Source: Planctomycetota bacterium
Lineage (GTDB): Bacteria > Planctomycetota > Brocadiia > SM23-32
Direction: 5' to 3'
Assembly (NCBI GenBank): GCA_021161675.1
Contig: JAGHAF010000120.1
Coordinates: 1-39,104, forward strand
DNA length: 39,104 bases
The notes under the pieces were generated by a model. It made no database searches. It had not been told where the DNA came from and saw only the letters and a program-made list of their open reading frames with translations. The translations under genes and the position numbers were made by a program. This document shows positions 16,201-30,000 of this stretch, piece after piece; position 1 is the first letter of the stretch; each line of letters starts with the position of its first letter.

Positions 16201-17322
16201 CTGATAGAGTTCGAGGGCGATCTTCTTGGGCAGGCCGCACTGATTGAGCGCCAGCTCCGGGCCTACCACAATGACGCTCCGCGCGGAGTAGTCCACCCGT
16301 TTGCCGAGCAGGTTCTCCCGGAATCGGCCCTGTTTGCCCTTGATCATGTCTGTCAGGGATTTCAGTGGGCGGTGGCTGCTGCCGAGCACGGAGCGTTTGC
16401 AGCGGCTGTTGTCGAACAGCGCGTCCACCGATTGCTGGAGCATCCGTTTCTCATTGCGGATGATCACGTCAGGCGCGTTCAGGTTCAGCAGTTTCTTGAG
16501 CCGGTTATTGCGGTTGATGATGCGCCGGTAGAGGTCGTTCAGGTCGCTGGAGGCGAAGTTGCCGCTGTCCAGCAGCACCAGGGGACGAAGCTGCGGGGGG
16601 ATTACCGGCACCACTTCGAGCACCATCCATTCGGGTTTGTTGCCGCTGTTTCGCAACGCCTCCACTTCGGTGAGCTGTTTGATAATCTTTCTGCGCCGCT
16701 GCTTGGAAGTGGAACTCTTCAGGCCAGCCCTCAGCTCAGCCCTGAGCTGTTCCAGATCCATGTCTTCCAGGAATTTCCTGACCGCCTCGGCGCCCATTGA
16801 CGCGTCGAAGGCCCGCTCGCCGTACTCCCTGCGGGCATCACGGTATTCTTCCTCGCTCAGAAGCTGTTTGTATTCAAGCGGCGTGTCCTTGGGGTCGGTG
16901 ACGGCGTAGTTCTGGAAGTAGATAATTCTTTGTATGTCTGTGCTCTTCATCGCCAGCAGATTGCCCAGGCGGCAGGGCATGCTCTTGAAGAACCAGATGT
17001 GCACCACCGGCGCGGCCAGGTTGATGTGGCCCATTCGCTCGCGGCGCACCCGGCTGTGGGTGACTTTGACCCCGCAGCGGTCGCACACAATGCCCTTGTG
17101 TTTCATCCCGCGGTATTTCCCGCAGCTACACTCCCAGTCTTTCTCCGGGCCGAAGATGCGCTCGCAGAACAGGCCATCGCGTTCCGGGCGGTAAGTTCGG
17201 TAGTTAATAGTCTCCGGCTCGGTCACTTCCCCGTAGGACCAACTGCGAATATCTCCGGGAGAAGCGAGGGAAATCTTCACTGCTTTGAACTCGTTGATAC
17301 GATCGTAGCCGCTCTTGGGCAT
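13213..17322 (-). CDS. rpoC: DNA-directed RNA polymerase beta' subunit
   Basis: This 1369-aa catalytic subunit has the N-terminal zinc ribbon [20 protein letters not shown] (near residue 60), and the lid/rudder region with [19 protein letters not shown]. The magnesium loop is [12 protein letters not shown] (residues 454-465, three Asp present), and the trigger-loop region has [28 protein letters not shown] (about 760-790). A second zinc site has [11 protein letters not shown] plus an upstream EEDCG cysteine. The residue after the third catalytic Asp is Ala461, where bacterial enzymes I know have Gln. The opening [22 protein letters not shown] style resembles planctomycete RpoC. ATG 17322 has GAGG 9 bases upstream; rpoB ends 48 bp upstream. 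Confidence 0.98.
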   Translation of the reverse strand: MPKSGYDRINEFKAVKISLASPGDIRSWSYGEVTEPETINYRTYRPERDGLFCERIFGPEKDWECSCGKYRGMKHKGIVCDRCGVKVTHSRVRRERMGHINLAAPVVHIWFFKSMPCRLGNLLAMKSTDIQRIIYFQNYAVTDPKDTPLEYKQLLSEEEYRDARREYGERAFDASMGAEAVRKFLEDMDLEQLRAELRAGLKSSTSKQRRRKIIKQLTEVEALRNSGNKPEWMVLEVVPVIPPQLRPLVLLDSGNFASSDLNDLYRRIINRNNRLKKLLNLNAPDVIIRNEKRMLQQSVDALFDNSRCKRSVLGSSHRPLKSLTDMIKGKQGRFRENLLGKRVDYSARSVIVVGPELALNQCGLPKKIALELYQPFIIRKLKEKGIAETLKNAKKELEKRTEEVWDVLEEVIENHPVLLNRAPTLHRMGIQAFNPVLVEGNAIRLHPLVCRGFNADFDGDAMAIHLPLSIEAQLEAKTLMMSVHNLFSPQSGQPIIAPSHDIVLGCYYLTVGPRNEQKRIKNFASFDEVHMAYQQDSLGIHSLVRVRAKDVHEVVDDVAAETKPLDGLLETTVGRIIFNDIMPEGMPFYNCVLASKGLSRTIDDCYERMGREATVNMLDDMKNLGFHFSTEAGISFAMEDLRLPPSKEKVLHDTEKEVEKITQAFREGAITDIERRQRIIDEWSAATDLVAEEMFEQLRSDRREGEDYLNPVFLMMESGARGKSAQVSQLAGMRGLMAKPSGQIIETPIKANFREGLDVLEYFSSTHGARKGLADTALKTAQSGYLTRRLADVAQNVIITEEDCGTANGITKGPVMRGDNIAVPLHEVITGRIARDNIIHPVTDEVIVRENQLITKDIARRLEELDERMRMRVRSPLTCESRHGICARCYGMDMATKQMAEPGLTTGIIAAQSIGERGTQLTMTTFHIGGVAVGGTEENEIVARRSGVIVYDELNVVENPEGRNISISRRGDIVVVDKKGRDLERHTVPLGAEVFLKEGDHVSGGERLVGWDTHYTPILAEVDGKVRYEDIVQGKTLRIEKDVIHGTTRKVIMEHKGDMHPQILIEVRGGGDILGLYPLPEKAFLEVEDGQQIKAGARLARTLREVQRTQDITGGLPRVTELFEARTPKNPAVMSEIEGVVTEIERKRGRTVIKVEDLETGYSSEHVVPGGKHLRVKRGDHVNAGAPLVDGPLVLDDIMRIRGEEELHDYILQEIQNVYRAQNATIDDKHFEVLIREMTRRVKITDPGDTEFLPDMVVDKFAFRDSNEKVIQQGGEPASSVPLVMGITKGALASDSFVSAASFQNTTRVLTRAALQGAVDPLNGLKENVIIGRLIPSGTGFPKYLVSGLGKVDTRREETSQLEEPVSGV

Positions 17323-17370
17323 CGGCGCCGGCCTCTGATCAAAAGTGAAGTGACTCTCTGATGGGGCGCG

Positions 17371-21033
<3,663 letters not shown>

Positions 21034-21118
21034 GCTCTTGATCACTCCGCTGACGCTTAAATGTTAGACCCGTACGGACGTGATACCCCCGGGAAGGCCG
21101 GCGGTTGGTTCGGCGGAG

Positions 21119-21137
21119 GGCACAATACGATTGTGCC
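21119..21137 (-). promoter_or_regulatory. Perfect hairpin in the rplL-rpoB intergenic region
   Basis: GGCACAAT (21119-21126) and ATTGTGCC (21130-21137) form a perfect 8-bp stem with a 3-base loop, 69 bp after the rplL stop and 86 bp before rpoB. No T run follows on the minus strand. In E. coli the equivalent gap contains an attenuator and an RNase III processing site that set the L7/L12 to beta ratio; a similar role here is inference. Confidence 0.5.
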
Positions 21138-21205
21138 AGCCCGCCCTGTAAGCAAAGGCTGCTTGAAGACCTGATCCACGAGAGCCGTTCTTCCCCCCTG
21201 CTGGT

Positions 21206-21625
21206 TTATTCCGGCTGGACCTCCGCCACTGCGCCGGCTTCCGAGAGCGCCTTTACGCACGCTTCGGCGTCTTCTTTCGAAAGGCCTTCTTTAACGATGG
21301 ACGGAACGCTTTCGACCAGGTCCTTGGCTTCCTTCAGCGCAAGGGTGGTCTCGGAGCGAACAGCCTTGATGACCTGGATTTTCTGATCGCCATAGCTCTT
21401 CAGTTGCACCCTGAAAGAGGTGGGTTCGGCCTCCTCTTCCGCCTGCGCTGCGCCCGCGGCCGCCGGCATAGCCATCGGCACGGCCGCCTCAATGCCGAAC
21501 TCCTCTTCGAACGCTTCCACCAGTTCGTTCAGCTCCAGAAGCGTGAACTCGCTGAGTTTCCCAATAATATCCTGCACCTTCTCCGAGAATGCCGGGCTCT
21601 CTTGCTCTGCTGTGGCATCGGCCAT
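21206..21625 (-). CDS. rplL: 50S ribosomal protein L7/L12
   Basis: L7/L12 forms the ribosomal stalk that recruits translation GTPases. The 139-aa acidic protein has an N-terminal dimerisation helix ([25 protein letters not shown]), an Ala-rich hinge ([21 protein letters not shown]) and the C-terminal domain ([62 protein letters not shown]). The Asp in SYGDQK sits where many homologues have Gly or Ala-Asp; otherwise it is ordinary. A strong AGGAGG is 8 bases before ATG 21625, fitting its need for several copies per ribosome. It is 3 bp after rplJ. Confidence 0.96.
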   Translation of the reverse strand: MADATAEQESPAFSEKVQDIIGKLSEFTLLELNELVEAFEEEFGIEAAVPMAMPAAAGAAQAEEEAEPTSFRVQLKSYGDQKIQVIKAVRSETTLALKEAKDLVESVPSIVKEGLSKEDAEACVKALSEAGAVAEVQPE

Positions 21626-21628
21626 CGC

Positions 21629-22174
21629 TCAGACCTCCTGTTTGCTTGAGTTTTCTTCTTCCATTCTTTCCCGCAGTATGTTCAGCCCGCGCACAAAGGC
21701 CCGCGGCCTGGACAACAGCCCGTAGGCCAGCCGCCGCAGCGGCGCCTTGAGCATGCCGGCCAGTTGCGCGAGCAGCGTCTCGCGGCTCGGTATTTGCGCG
21801 AGTTTTTCGACCCTGGCGGCGTCCACGACTTTGCCCTCTACGTATCCGCCGCGCAGCCGGAGCGCCGGACAGATTTCGGAGGCGTCCTTGAATGCCCTGG
21901 CGGCGGCGGGGGCGTTCTGCGCCTGGATGATGGCGATCGTTCCCTTCAGCAGGGAGGCCACTTCCTGCGCGCCGAGCCGTTGCAGCGCCAGCGAGAAGAG
22001 CGCATTCTTCACTACCGTCATCCGGCCGCCTGCCATTCGTATGCTGTTTCGGGCGCGGCGCGCGTCGTCCGCGGCCATTCCTTCGTAGTTCGCCACAACG
22101 CAGCCTGTTTCCTTTATGTCCCGGAACTGATTCTCAAGCTCCGCAAGCATCAGATCGTTGATTCTTCGCGACAT
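21629..22174 (-). CDS. rplJ: 50S ribosomal protein L10
   Basis: L10 anchors L7/L12 dimers to 23S rRNA. The 181-aa protein has the N-terminal rRNA-binding domain (VVANYEGMAADDARRARNSIRMAGGRMTVVKNALFSLAL, ALRLRGGYVEGKVVDAARVEKLAQIPSRETLLAQLAGML) and a C-terminal helix for L7/L12 (about 150-175). Its ATG overlaps the rplA stop codon by one base (TAATG), so translation is coupled to L1 and there is no room for a separate L10-binding leader as in E. coli; autoregulation, if present, must act elsewhere. Confidence 0.94.
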   Translation of the reverse strand: MSRRINDLMLAELENQFRDIKETGCVVANYEGMAADDARRARNSIRMAGGRMTVVKNALFSLALQRLGAQEVASLLKGTIAIIQAQNAPAAARAFKDASEICPALRLRGGYVEGKVVDAARVEKLAQIPSRETLLAQLAGMLKAPLRRLAYGLLSRPRAFVRGLNILRERMEEENSSKQEV

Positions 22175-22881
22175 TACCGCAAGCTCCCGCTGTGGGTTTG
22201 ATCTATTTCCACCTTGACGGCAGGGCTCATCGTTGAACTCACGTAGACTTTTCTCAGATAGCGCCCTTTCGATCCGGCGGGTTTGAGCCTGCGCAGCTCG
22301 TCGAGGAAGGCCCTGACGTTCTCGACCAGATCCTGGATGTTGAACGAACGCTTGCCCACCGGCGCGTGCACGTTCCCGCCGGCGTCGTTGCGGAATTCTA
22401 TCTTGCCTGCTTTGAACTCGCTGACGGCCTGGCCGATGTCTTCCCTGACGGTGCCGCTCTTTGGGGAGGGCATCAGTCCCCGGGGGCCGAGGTGTCTGCC
22501 CAGCCGCCCGATACGGCTCATCATGTCCGGTGTGGCGAGCGCCACGTCGAAGTCAGTGAACCCGCCCTCTACCCGCTCGATCAGCTCATCGGCGCCCACG
22601 TGGTCCGCGCCCGCCTGCCGGGCCTGCTCTGCGCCGGAGCCCTCCGCGAACACCGCCACCGTTCGGCTCTGGCCGGTGCCGTGAGGCAGTGCGATGGCGC
22701 CGCGCACCTGTTGATCGCTGTGGCGCGGATCGATGCCCAGCTGCACGGCGCACTCGACGGTTTCGTCGAAGTTGACGGATTCCATTGATTTTACGACCTC
22801 GACGGCTTCTTCGAGCGAGTAGAGTCGGCTCTTGTCGACTCTCTGATGCGCCCTCTGATATCTGTGACTTTTGTGGGTCAT
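22174..22881 (-). CDS. rplA: 50S ribosomal protein L1
   Basis: L1 binds 23S rRNA at the E-site stalk and often represses its own operon. The 235-aa protein has the two-domain pattern: [36 protein letters not shown], then domain II with [71 protein letters not shown], and the return to domain I with [21 protein letters not shown]. The length matches E. coli L1 (234). It is 44 bp after rplK and overlaps rplJ by one base. Confidence 0.96.
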   Translation of the reverse strand: MTHKSHRYQRAHQRVDKSRLYSLEEAVEVVKSMESVNFDETVECAVQLGIDPRHSDQQVRGAIALPHGTGQSRTVAVFAEGSGAEQARQAGADHVGADELIERVEGGFTDFDVALATPDMMSRIGRLGRHLGPRGLMPSPKSGTVREDIGQAVSEFKAGKIEFRNDAGGNVHAPVGKRSFNIQDLVENVRAFLDELRRLKPAGSKGRYLRKVYVSSTMSPAVKVEIDQTHSGSLR

Positions 22882-22925
22882 GTTTCGCCCATTCCTATGT
22901 GAGCCGCGGTTGGGGTTCTTCGTCG

Positions 22926-23360
22926 CTATTGCTCTACGACCTCTATGCCACAGCTGCGCGCAGTGCCTTCGATGATGTGTGTGGCGCTCTCCAGGTCGCC
23001 GGCATTGAGGTCTGCCATTTTCTTCTCGGCGATTTCTCTGGCCTGTTTGCGCGTGATGGTTCCCACCGTCTCACGTTTGGGATTGTCGGCCCCCTTGACG
23101 ATTCCGGCTGCCCGCTTCACCAGGTAGGAGGCGGTGGGCGATTTGACCTCGAACTTGAACGAGCCGTCCCGGTAAACCTGGATTACCACCGGAAGCGGGA
23201 CGCCCATCTGGTCGCGGGTATGCTCGTTGAACTGGTTGATGAACCGTCCTATTTCGACCCTGTGCTGACTCAGGACAGGTCCCAGTGGCGGCGCCGGATT
23301 GGCCTGGCCACCGGTCACTATCACTTTGACAACCGCAGTCGCTTTGGCGCGTTTGGCCAT
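22926..23360 (-). CDS. rplK: 50S ribosomal protein L11
   Basis: L11 forms the base of the stalk with 23S rRNA and is the site of thiostrepton action. The 144-aa protein has VKVIVTGGQANPAPPLGPVLSQHRVEIGRFINQFNEHT, with the proline-rich N-terminal segment, and a C-terminal RNA-binding domain with GTITRKQAREIAEKKMADLNAGDLESATHIIEGTARSCGI. Near-N-terminal GQANPAPPLG reads Asn-Pro where many species have Ala-Thr-Pro. It is 98 bp after nusG and followed by rplA, the usual order. Confidence 0.96.
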   Translation of the reverse strand: MAKRAKATAVVKVIVTGGQANPAPPLGPVLSQHRVEIGRFINQFNEHTRDQMGVPLPVVIQVYRDGSFKFEVKSPTASYLVKRAAGIVKGADNPKRETVGTITRKQAREIAEKKMADLNAGDLESATHIIEGTARSCGIEVVEQ

Positions 23361-23458
23361 CTTTAGCCTTCCTCAACCTACATTCTGTTTCACCAACACT
23401 CCAGAACAGGAGGGCAGCCACCTGTCTGCGCTTCCTGAGCGCTGATTCCTGCAAGGGC

Positions 23459-24043
23459 TCAGAGACGTTCCACCTGCCAGTATTCGAGTTCGACCGGCGT
23501 GGATCGGTTGAAGATGTTGATCACAACCTTCACCTTCCCGCTGGCGGGGTTGATCTCCTCGACGTGGCCTTCCACATCTTGGAAGGGGCCTTCCTTGATC
23601 CGGATCATCTCGCCTTCATTCAGATCAATGTCCAGTTTGGGAGCTTCGGCTTCGATCTCTTCCGTGCGGCCCAGTAAGCGGGCGACCTCTTCATTGCGCA
23701 TGGGCCAGGGGCGCTCCGCGCCGATAAAATCGCCGACGCCGTTGGTCTCTCGGATCAATTGCCAAAGTTGGTCCGGGATGTGATCATGCTCATCCACCTG
23801 CACCTGGACGATAACATAGCCGGGGAATAGCTTCCTCTGCACAACTTCCCTCTTGCCCTCTCGCATCTCCGTGACCGCTTCGGTGGGCACGAGCACCTCG
23901 GGCACTCTGTCGTGCATCTGGTTCATCTCCAGCACACGCACCAGGTTGCTGCGCACCCGCTCCTCCCGATTGCTTTGCACCCGGAGGACGAACCACTGTT
24001 GGGCTTTACTGCCGTTTTGCTGATCGCATTCAATTTCCGTCAT
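23459..24043 (-). CDS. nusG: Transcription termination/antitermination protein NusG
   Basis: NusG binds RNA polymerase at the clamp helices and links it to Rho or to the ribosome. The 194-aa protein has an N-terminal NGN domain (QQWFVLRVQSNREERVRSNL; KLFPGYVIVQVQVDEHDHIPDQLWQLIRETNGVGDFIG) and a C-terminal KOW domain (GEMIRIKEGPFQDVEGHVEEINPASGKVKVVINIFNRSTPVELEYWQVERL). The insert LVRVLEMNQMHDRVPEVLVPTEAVTEMREGKREVVQR is slightly longer than in E. coli, as in several non-proteobacterial lineages. The ribosome-binding sequence before ATG 24043 is weak. It is 72 bp after secE. Confidence 0.95.
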   Translation of the reverse strand: MTEIECDQQNGSKAQQWFVLRVQSNREERVRSNLVRVLEMNQMHDRVPEVLVPTEAVTEMREGKREVVQRKLFPGYVIVQVQVDEHDHIPDQLWQLIRETNGVGDFIGAERPWPMRNEEVARLLGRTEEIEAEAPKLDIDLNEGEMIRIKEGPFQDVEGHVEEINPASGKVKVVINIFNRSTPVELEYWQVERL

Positions 24044-24115
24044 AACTTTTCGTCCGACACCGGGCGGGTTCGCCCACCTCGCTATTAGTCATGTTCTGCG
24101 CGCCGAGGCCGCCCG

Positions 24116-24556
24116 CTATCCGGGCAGCACCTGAAAGGTCTTCATCACGAAGGCCCAAACCAGGTCGATTACGAATAGGGCCGCTCCCAGCAGCACAATG
24201 GACACCAGCACGGCGGTGGTGGAGCGGCTCAGCTCCTCCCCACTCGGCCATGATACTTTTTGCAGCTCCGACTGCGTTTCTATCAGCAGGTCAATCACAC
24301 CATGAACCCGTTTGTCAATCCCTGCAATCCCTGTGTTGGGACCGACGGTCAGCAACAGGATAATGGCGCCCAGGGCTATGAACAGCCCGCCCGCCAGGAC
24401 AACCGACTGCGAGACAGTGAGCCCGAGCCACCTGAAACTCGCCTCCAGGGGTCTGGCGTTGTAAAGGCGTACGCTGGCGAACAGCGCCAGAACAAGAAGG
24501 GCTCCTGCCGCCGCGCCTCGCGCGTGAACTCCCTGATTGGGTCTATAAGGACTCAA
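24116..24556 (-). CDS. secE: Preprotein translocase subunit SecE with an N-terminal membrane extension
   Basis: The last 60 residues form canonical SecE: the amphipathic helix ending in ETQSELQKVSWPSGEELSRSTTAVL, then the membrane helix VSIVLLGAALFVIDLVWAFV. SecE clamps SecY in the Sec channel. Before this, about 85 residues carry two more hydrophobic segments (about 16-29, and 50-70), giving three helices, as in E. coli and some other lineages rather than the one-helix form. The start is uncertain: the TTG at 24556 has no visible Shine-Dalgarno sequence, and an ATT at 24562 is another possibility. It lies between tRNA-Trp and nusG. Confidence 0.9.
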   Translation of the reverse strand: MSPYRPNQGVHARGAAAGALLVLALFASVRLYNARPLEASFRWLGLTVSQSVVLAGGLFIALGAIILLLTVGPNTGIAGIDKRVHGVIDLLIETQSELQKVSWPSGEELSRSTTAVLVSIVLLGAALFVIDLVWAFVMKTFQVLPG

Positions 24557-24628
24557 CGTAATGGATGCAAACAGTTGGAGGTTGCTCGAGCCCGCTGGCT
24601 CAGCGCCGTCTCGGGGCTCGCAGCCACA

Positions 24629-24704
24629 TGGCAGGCCAGGAGGGACTCGAACCCCCAGCCGCCGGTTTTGGAAACCGGTGCTCTGCCAATTGAGCTACTG
24701 GCCT
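24629..24704 (-). tRNA. tRNA-Trp (anticodon CCA)
   Basis: A full cloverleaf can be drawn: acceptor AGGCCAG/CTGGCCT, D stem GCTC/GAGC, anticodon stem CCGGT/ACCGG with loop TTCCAAA, T arm GGGGG TTCGAGT CCCTC with one G-U pair, discriminator G at 24632, and an encoded CCA at 24629-24631. It lies between rpmG and secE, a common place for tRNA-Trp. Confidence 0.97.
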
Positions 24705-24765
24705 GAATCAAAGCGTTCTCTTTCCCAGACCTCACCCGGAAGCGGCGGCTTCTGGTGTTGCCGTT

Positions 24766-24915
24766 CTATTTGCGTTTCTGCCGGTGCGGGGTGTGTCTGC
24801 GGCACCATCGGCAGTGTTTCTTCAATTCCAGCCGTTTGCCTCCACGCGTTTCCGTGGATGTCCGGTAGTTCTCTTTACCGCATTCCGCGCACTGGAGTGT
24901 GACGTACTGACGCAT
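24766..24915 (-). CDS. rpmG: 50S ribosomal protein L33, zinc-ribbon form
   Basis: Reading the minus strand from ATG 24915 gives a 49-aa basic protein that begins MRQYVTLQCAECGKENY and ends HTPHRQKRK, with a TAG stop at 24766-24768. It aligns with L33, which sits near the E site of the large subunit. Two CxxC pairs (Cys9/Cys12 and Cys35/Cys38) are intact, so this is the zinc-binding (C+) form. GTGAGG lies upstream with normal spacing. It starts 5 bp after the tuf stop and precedes tRNA-Trp, the standard tuf-rpmG-trnW-secE-nusG arrangement of many bacteria. Confidence 0.95.
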   Translation of the reverse strand: MRQYVTLQCAECGKENYRTSTETRGGKRLELKKHCRWCRRHTPHRQKRK

Positions 24916-24920
24916 GGGCC

Positions 24921-26114
<1,194 letters not shown>

Positions 26115-26181
26115 TATCCGCTTGTTCCTCCAAAAGTCGTGTGTCATCTAAAATGCGAATCCACGGGACATTTACAGCCAA

Positions 26182-26291
26182 ATCCCATTCGGGATCGGCG
26201 CAGAAAACCTGCTCCGGGCAAATGCCCGTCCCCGATGGGGAACCGCTGCAGCTCTCCAGACCGCATCGCGCGGCGCCAGGGGCTTCCCTGG
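26182..26291 (-). promoter_or_regulatory. Structured tuf leader with four successive hairpins
   Basis: Between tRNA-Thr(GGT) and tuf there are four perfect short stem-loops: 26276-26281/26286-26291 (6 bp), 26229-26233/26237-26241 (5 bp), 26215-26219/26224-26228 (5 bp) and 26182-26186/26191-26195 (5 bp). None is followed by a T run. They may be sites for processing tRNA from the tuf mRNA or a regulatory leader; I recognise no known riboswitch or ribosomal-protein binding motif. Confidence 0.4.
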
Positions 26292-26305
26292 ACCGCGGCA
26301 ATGAA

Positions 26306-26380
<75 letters not shown>

Positions 26381-26508
26381 GCCGCCGGCTATGCGCTTCT
26401 GACAGCGCAACTCTCTGGTGAATTGCGACGGAAACACCCCGGTTACGAGCAGCGAGAAATTGCCGCGATCCGCGGGCAAAGAATTAACGTATAAAGCCGA
26501 ATAAGCCA

Positions 26509-26537
26509 ATCGTAGCATACCTCCACTGCGCCGTCAA
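26509..26537 (-). promoter_or_regulatory. Strong internal promoter ahead of tRNA-Thr(GGT)-tuf
   Basis: On the minus strand TTGACG (26532-26537), a 17-bp spacer and TACGAT (26509-26514), with TG one base before the -10 (extended -10). The predicted start is near 26502, leaving a leader of about 120 nt before the tRNA. It would let tuf and the downstream ribosomal/RNA-polymerase genes be expressed separately from the three upstream tRNAs. Confidence 0.7.
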
Positions 26538-26629
26538 GCGAAAGTGAATCCTTTTTTTGCCCCTGCGACTTGGCGCCGCGGAGAAATCCAAAACCGCCCC
26601 TCTGCAGCGCACGCTACAAGAAAAACTAG

Positions 26630-26702
26630 AGCGGGCGATGGGATTCGAACCCACAACAACTGGCTTGGAAGGCCAGAACTCTACCAATTGAGTTACGCCC
26701 GC
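26630..26702 (-). tRNA. tRNA-Gly (anticodon TCC)
   Basis: Acceptor GCGGGCG/CGCCCGC, D stem ACTC/GAGT, anticodon stem CTGGC/GCCAG with loop CTTCCAA, T arm GTGGG TTCGAAT CCCAT, discriminator T. CCA is not encoded (CTA follows), unlike in its neighbours. TTTTT follows within 5 bases, so transcription may partly end here. Confidence 0.97.
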
Positions 26703-26712
26703 ATCATCACCA

Positions 26713-26797
26713 TGGTGGGCAGGGGAGGATTCGAACCTCCGAAGGCATCGCCAATAGATTTACAGTCTATCCCCTTTGGCCGCTCGGGAACCTGCCC
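26713..26797 (-). tRNA. tRNA-Tyr (anticodon GTA)
   Basis: A class II tRNA with a long variable arm. Acceptor GGGCAGG/CCTGCCC, anticodon stem ATAGA/TCTAT with loop CTGTAAA, T arm GGAGG TTCGAAT CCTCC, discriminator A, encoded CCA at 26713-26715. It is 10 bp from tRNA-Gly. Confidence 0.97.
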
Positions 26798-26813
26798 TTC
26801 CTCGCTTTGGGGC

Positions 26814-26888
26814 TGGAGCTAGTGAGGGGAATCGAACCCCTAACCTGCGGTTTACAAAACCGCTGCTCTACCGTTGAGCTACACTAGC
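26814..26888 (-). tRNA. tRNA-Thr (anticodon TGT)
   Basis: Acceptor GCTAGTG/CACTAGC, D stem GCTC/GAGC, anticodon stem GCGGT/ACCGC with loop TTTGTAA, T arm AGGGG TTCGATT CCCCT, discriminator T, encoded CCA at 26814-26816. It is the first gene of the whole minus-strand array. Confidence 0.97.
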
Positions 26889-26903
26889 GTCACGCGCCAC
26901 GCC

Positions 26904-26931
26904 ACTATATCAGATTCCTCGTGACTTTCAA
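26904..26931 (-). promoter_or_regulatory. Promoter of the tRNA-Thr-Tyr-Gly operon
   Basis: On the minus strand TTGAAA (26926-26931), a 16-bp spacer and TATAGT (26904-26909). The predicted start near 26897 is about 9 nt before the mature 5' end of tRNA-Thr(TGT). Confidence 0.75.
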
Positions 26932-27051
26932 GTGGGCGCAAAAGCTGAATGGGAAAATGGCCCCGCCACACCAAGGCGCAAATCGCCCAAGTCCCATGGC
27001 CCTTCGGCAAGGATCGGACAGGCGGACGCGCAACCGGCTCGCCTCAGAAGG

Positions 27052-30000
27052 CTATTTCCCCTGCAGCACGCCCACCAAAGTCCGTTTCAGCTTATCCGAC
27101 GAGTAAGGTTTCTGCACGAAAGCGGCCGGCTTGAGCCCGGAGAACTGGCGATCCACCTCATCCTCCGTATAACCGCTGGAAAGTATGATCGGCAGATCGC
27201 TTCGCATCTCACGAAGTTTCTCGAAAGTGCCCTTGCTGCTCATCCCCGGCATGGTCATGTCCAGCAGCACGGCGACCACTTCGTCTCCGTTTTCCCTCAT
27301 GAACTCAATGGCCTGCTCCCCGCCCTCGACGCTGTGGGCGTCAAAACCCATTCTCGCAACCATGTGGGAGACCACGGACCTGACCGTTTCCTCGTCGTCC
27401 ACGATCAGGACCATCCCGGCGCAATCGAACTCTTCTACTGACGGAATGACCTCAGCAAGCATTCTCGTCCTTCGCCCGAGCGCAGCGGGGAACAGCACCT
27501 CGAAGCTTGTCCCCTTGCCCTCCTCGCTGGAGACTTTGATAGTGCCGTTATGCGCCCGCACGATGCCGAGCGCCGCCGCCAGCCCCAGTCCTCGCCCTGT
27601 GAACTTCGTGGTGAAGAACGGGTCGAACATATGGCGTATCACTTCCTCCCTCATGCCGCAGCCTGTATCCGTGACCTCCAGCGAAACATAGAGCTTCGCA
27701 GAGCTGTCCCCCCGGAGGCAGGCATCCTCGAAGTACTCCGTGTCGGGGCTCTTCGATTTGGTGCGGATGGAGATGGTTCCCTTCTCATCCCCTATGGCCT
27801 CCGAGGCATTGGTGACCAGGTTCAGGACGATCTGTTTGAGCTGGACGGGATCTGCCTTCATCAGCGGCGGCTCCTCTTCCAGGTCCAGCTTCAGGGCGAT
27901 GGTCTTGCTGATCGCGGTTCCCAGGAAATCTACCAGGTTTTCAATGAGTTCGGAGAGGTCCACCTCTTCCAGCGCGAACTGCGCCCTGCCGGAATACGCC
28001 AGCATTTCATTTGCCAGTTCGGCGGCGTGGCGCGCGGCCTCTTCAGCCCTTTCGACGCTTGGCCTGGCGGGATGTTCCGCCTCCAGGTCCAACAGCGCCA
28101 GCCCGCTATTGCCCAGCACTCCTGTGAGCAGGTTGTTGAAATCGTGGGCGATCCCGCCGGCGAGCACGCCCAGGCTTTCCAGTTTCTGCGCCTGCCTCAT
28201 GCTCTCTTCCAGACGGCGTTGCTCTTCCTCCGCGTTCTTTCGGGCTGTGATGTCGCGGGCGATCATGGAGATGGCGGCAACTTCGCCGTCGGCCGCCACT
28301 ATGGGTGACATCGTGAAGGAGACGCTGAGCTCATGTCCATCCTTGCGGCTGTGGATTACCTCCTGGTTCTTGACGCTGATGCCACCGGCGGCGCGCCGCA
28401 CCGCCCCGCTGAAGGCCTTGCCATGTTCGGGGGCGGCCAGTATTTCCACCGGCTGCCCGCTGACCTCCACCTCGCTGTAGCCATACATCCTCTCGGCGCC
28501 CGGATTCCAGCTCAAGATCGATCCGTCAAGCGACAGCCCTATCACCGCGTCGTCAGAAGAGGCGACCAGGGACGCCCAGTGGCAGAAAGCTTCCTCGACC
28601 CGCCGTTCCTGGTCCGGGAAGGCGTTGGTGATGAGCAGCGCGACCACATTGCCCTGCGCGTCTTTGAGCGGTAGTTTGCTCTGCCGCAACGTGCCCTTCC
28701 CGCTAACCCCGCGCAAAACCTGCACAATTGGCTCACCTTCTTCGATGACCTTCCTGTCGTATTCCCGGTACTTCTCAGCCTTCTCGGAGCGATAGAGGTC
28801 GTAGTCCGTCTTGCCCGGGATATCCTCCGGTTTCATTCCCGCCGCCCTCGCGAACGCGCGATTCGCGAACAGAAACCTCAACTCCGCGTCCTTGACGAAC
28901 ACTTCCTCGTCCCGCAGGCCCAGGAAGTTGCGCACCGACCTGCCCGCCTGCCGCAGCCCATCTTCGGCCTCCCGGCGCGCGGTTATGTCCCGCGCCACCG
29001 TGGATATCCCGTTCACTTGCCCGGTGGCCTCCACGATGGGCGCCATCGTCAGGGCTACGTATTTACGGGAGCCGTCCCGGGTCATACACGTCGTTTCGTA
29101 GTGGGAGACTTCTTCTCCGGAGACCACGCGCTCGATGGAACGTCTCAGGCCATCCTGCTCTTCGGCTGGGAAAATACCGGAGAACGGGCGTCCGGTTATC
29201 TCGTCAGCGGCGTAGCCGTATATCTGCTCCGCCGCAGGGTTCCACGTCAGAACGGCGCCGTCCCGTCCCAGCCCGACAATGGCGTCGCGGGAGGCGGAGG
29301 CCACGCTGGCCCACTGCGAGAGCGCAGCTTCGGCCTGGACTTGCGCGCTGACGTCACGCACGATGGTGAGCAACCCCATTAGCTCTCCGTTGCTGTCCCT
29401 GATAGGCGCCTTAATCACTTCCCGCCAGACATCTTGACCGTCGGGCGCCTTACCAAAGGCGTTGAACAAGCAAGGCTCCCTGCTCTGAAGCGCCAGCTCG
29501 TCTTCGGCCCTGAAACGGTCGGCGGCCTCTCGTTGGAACAGTTCGTGATCTGTCTTGCCGATTATCTGCTCTTGCGGTCTGCCGAGGGCGTCCAGGGCGG
29601 GGCCGTTGAGCCAGACGTAGCGCAGCTCTTCGTCCTTGTAGGACAGCAGAAGCGGGGGCAGGCCGGAGGGGCGTTCTTCCATTCTTACGTACTGTCGCAG
29701 GGCGAGCTCAGCCCTCTTCCTGCCGGTGATGTCACGGACCGTGCCCACCAATGCCGCTGGCCTCCCCTCGGCGTCGCGGGTGACCGTTCGGTTATCGCTG
29801 AGCCATACGTAATCTCCGTCCTTCCTCTGGATGCGGTACTCCACTGCGGGCTCCAGCTCCCCCCTCTTGGGGTCCTGTAGCGATGTTCTGAGCATTCGCC
29901 CGAACTCATCCCTGTCCTCCGGATGGATGCGGCGGTAAAGCTCCCGGGCGCCCATGGCGACAAGTTCGGCCGGGGTGAAACCCAGCAACTTCTCCACGGA

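Noticed and set aside
26552..26558. Run of seven T on the plus strand near the internal tRNA promoter
   Set aside because: No plus-strand transcript or hairpin precedes it; on the transcribed minus strand it is a run of A.
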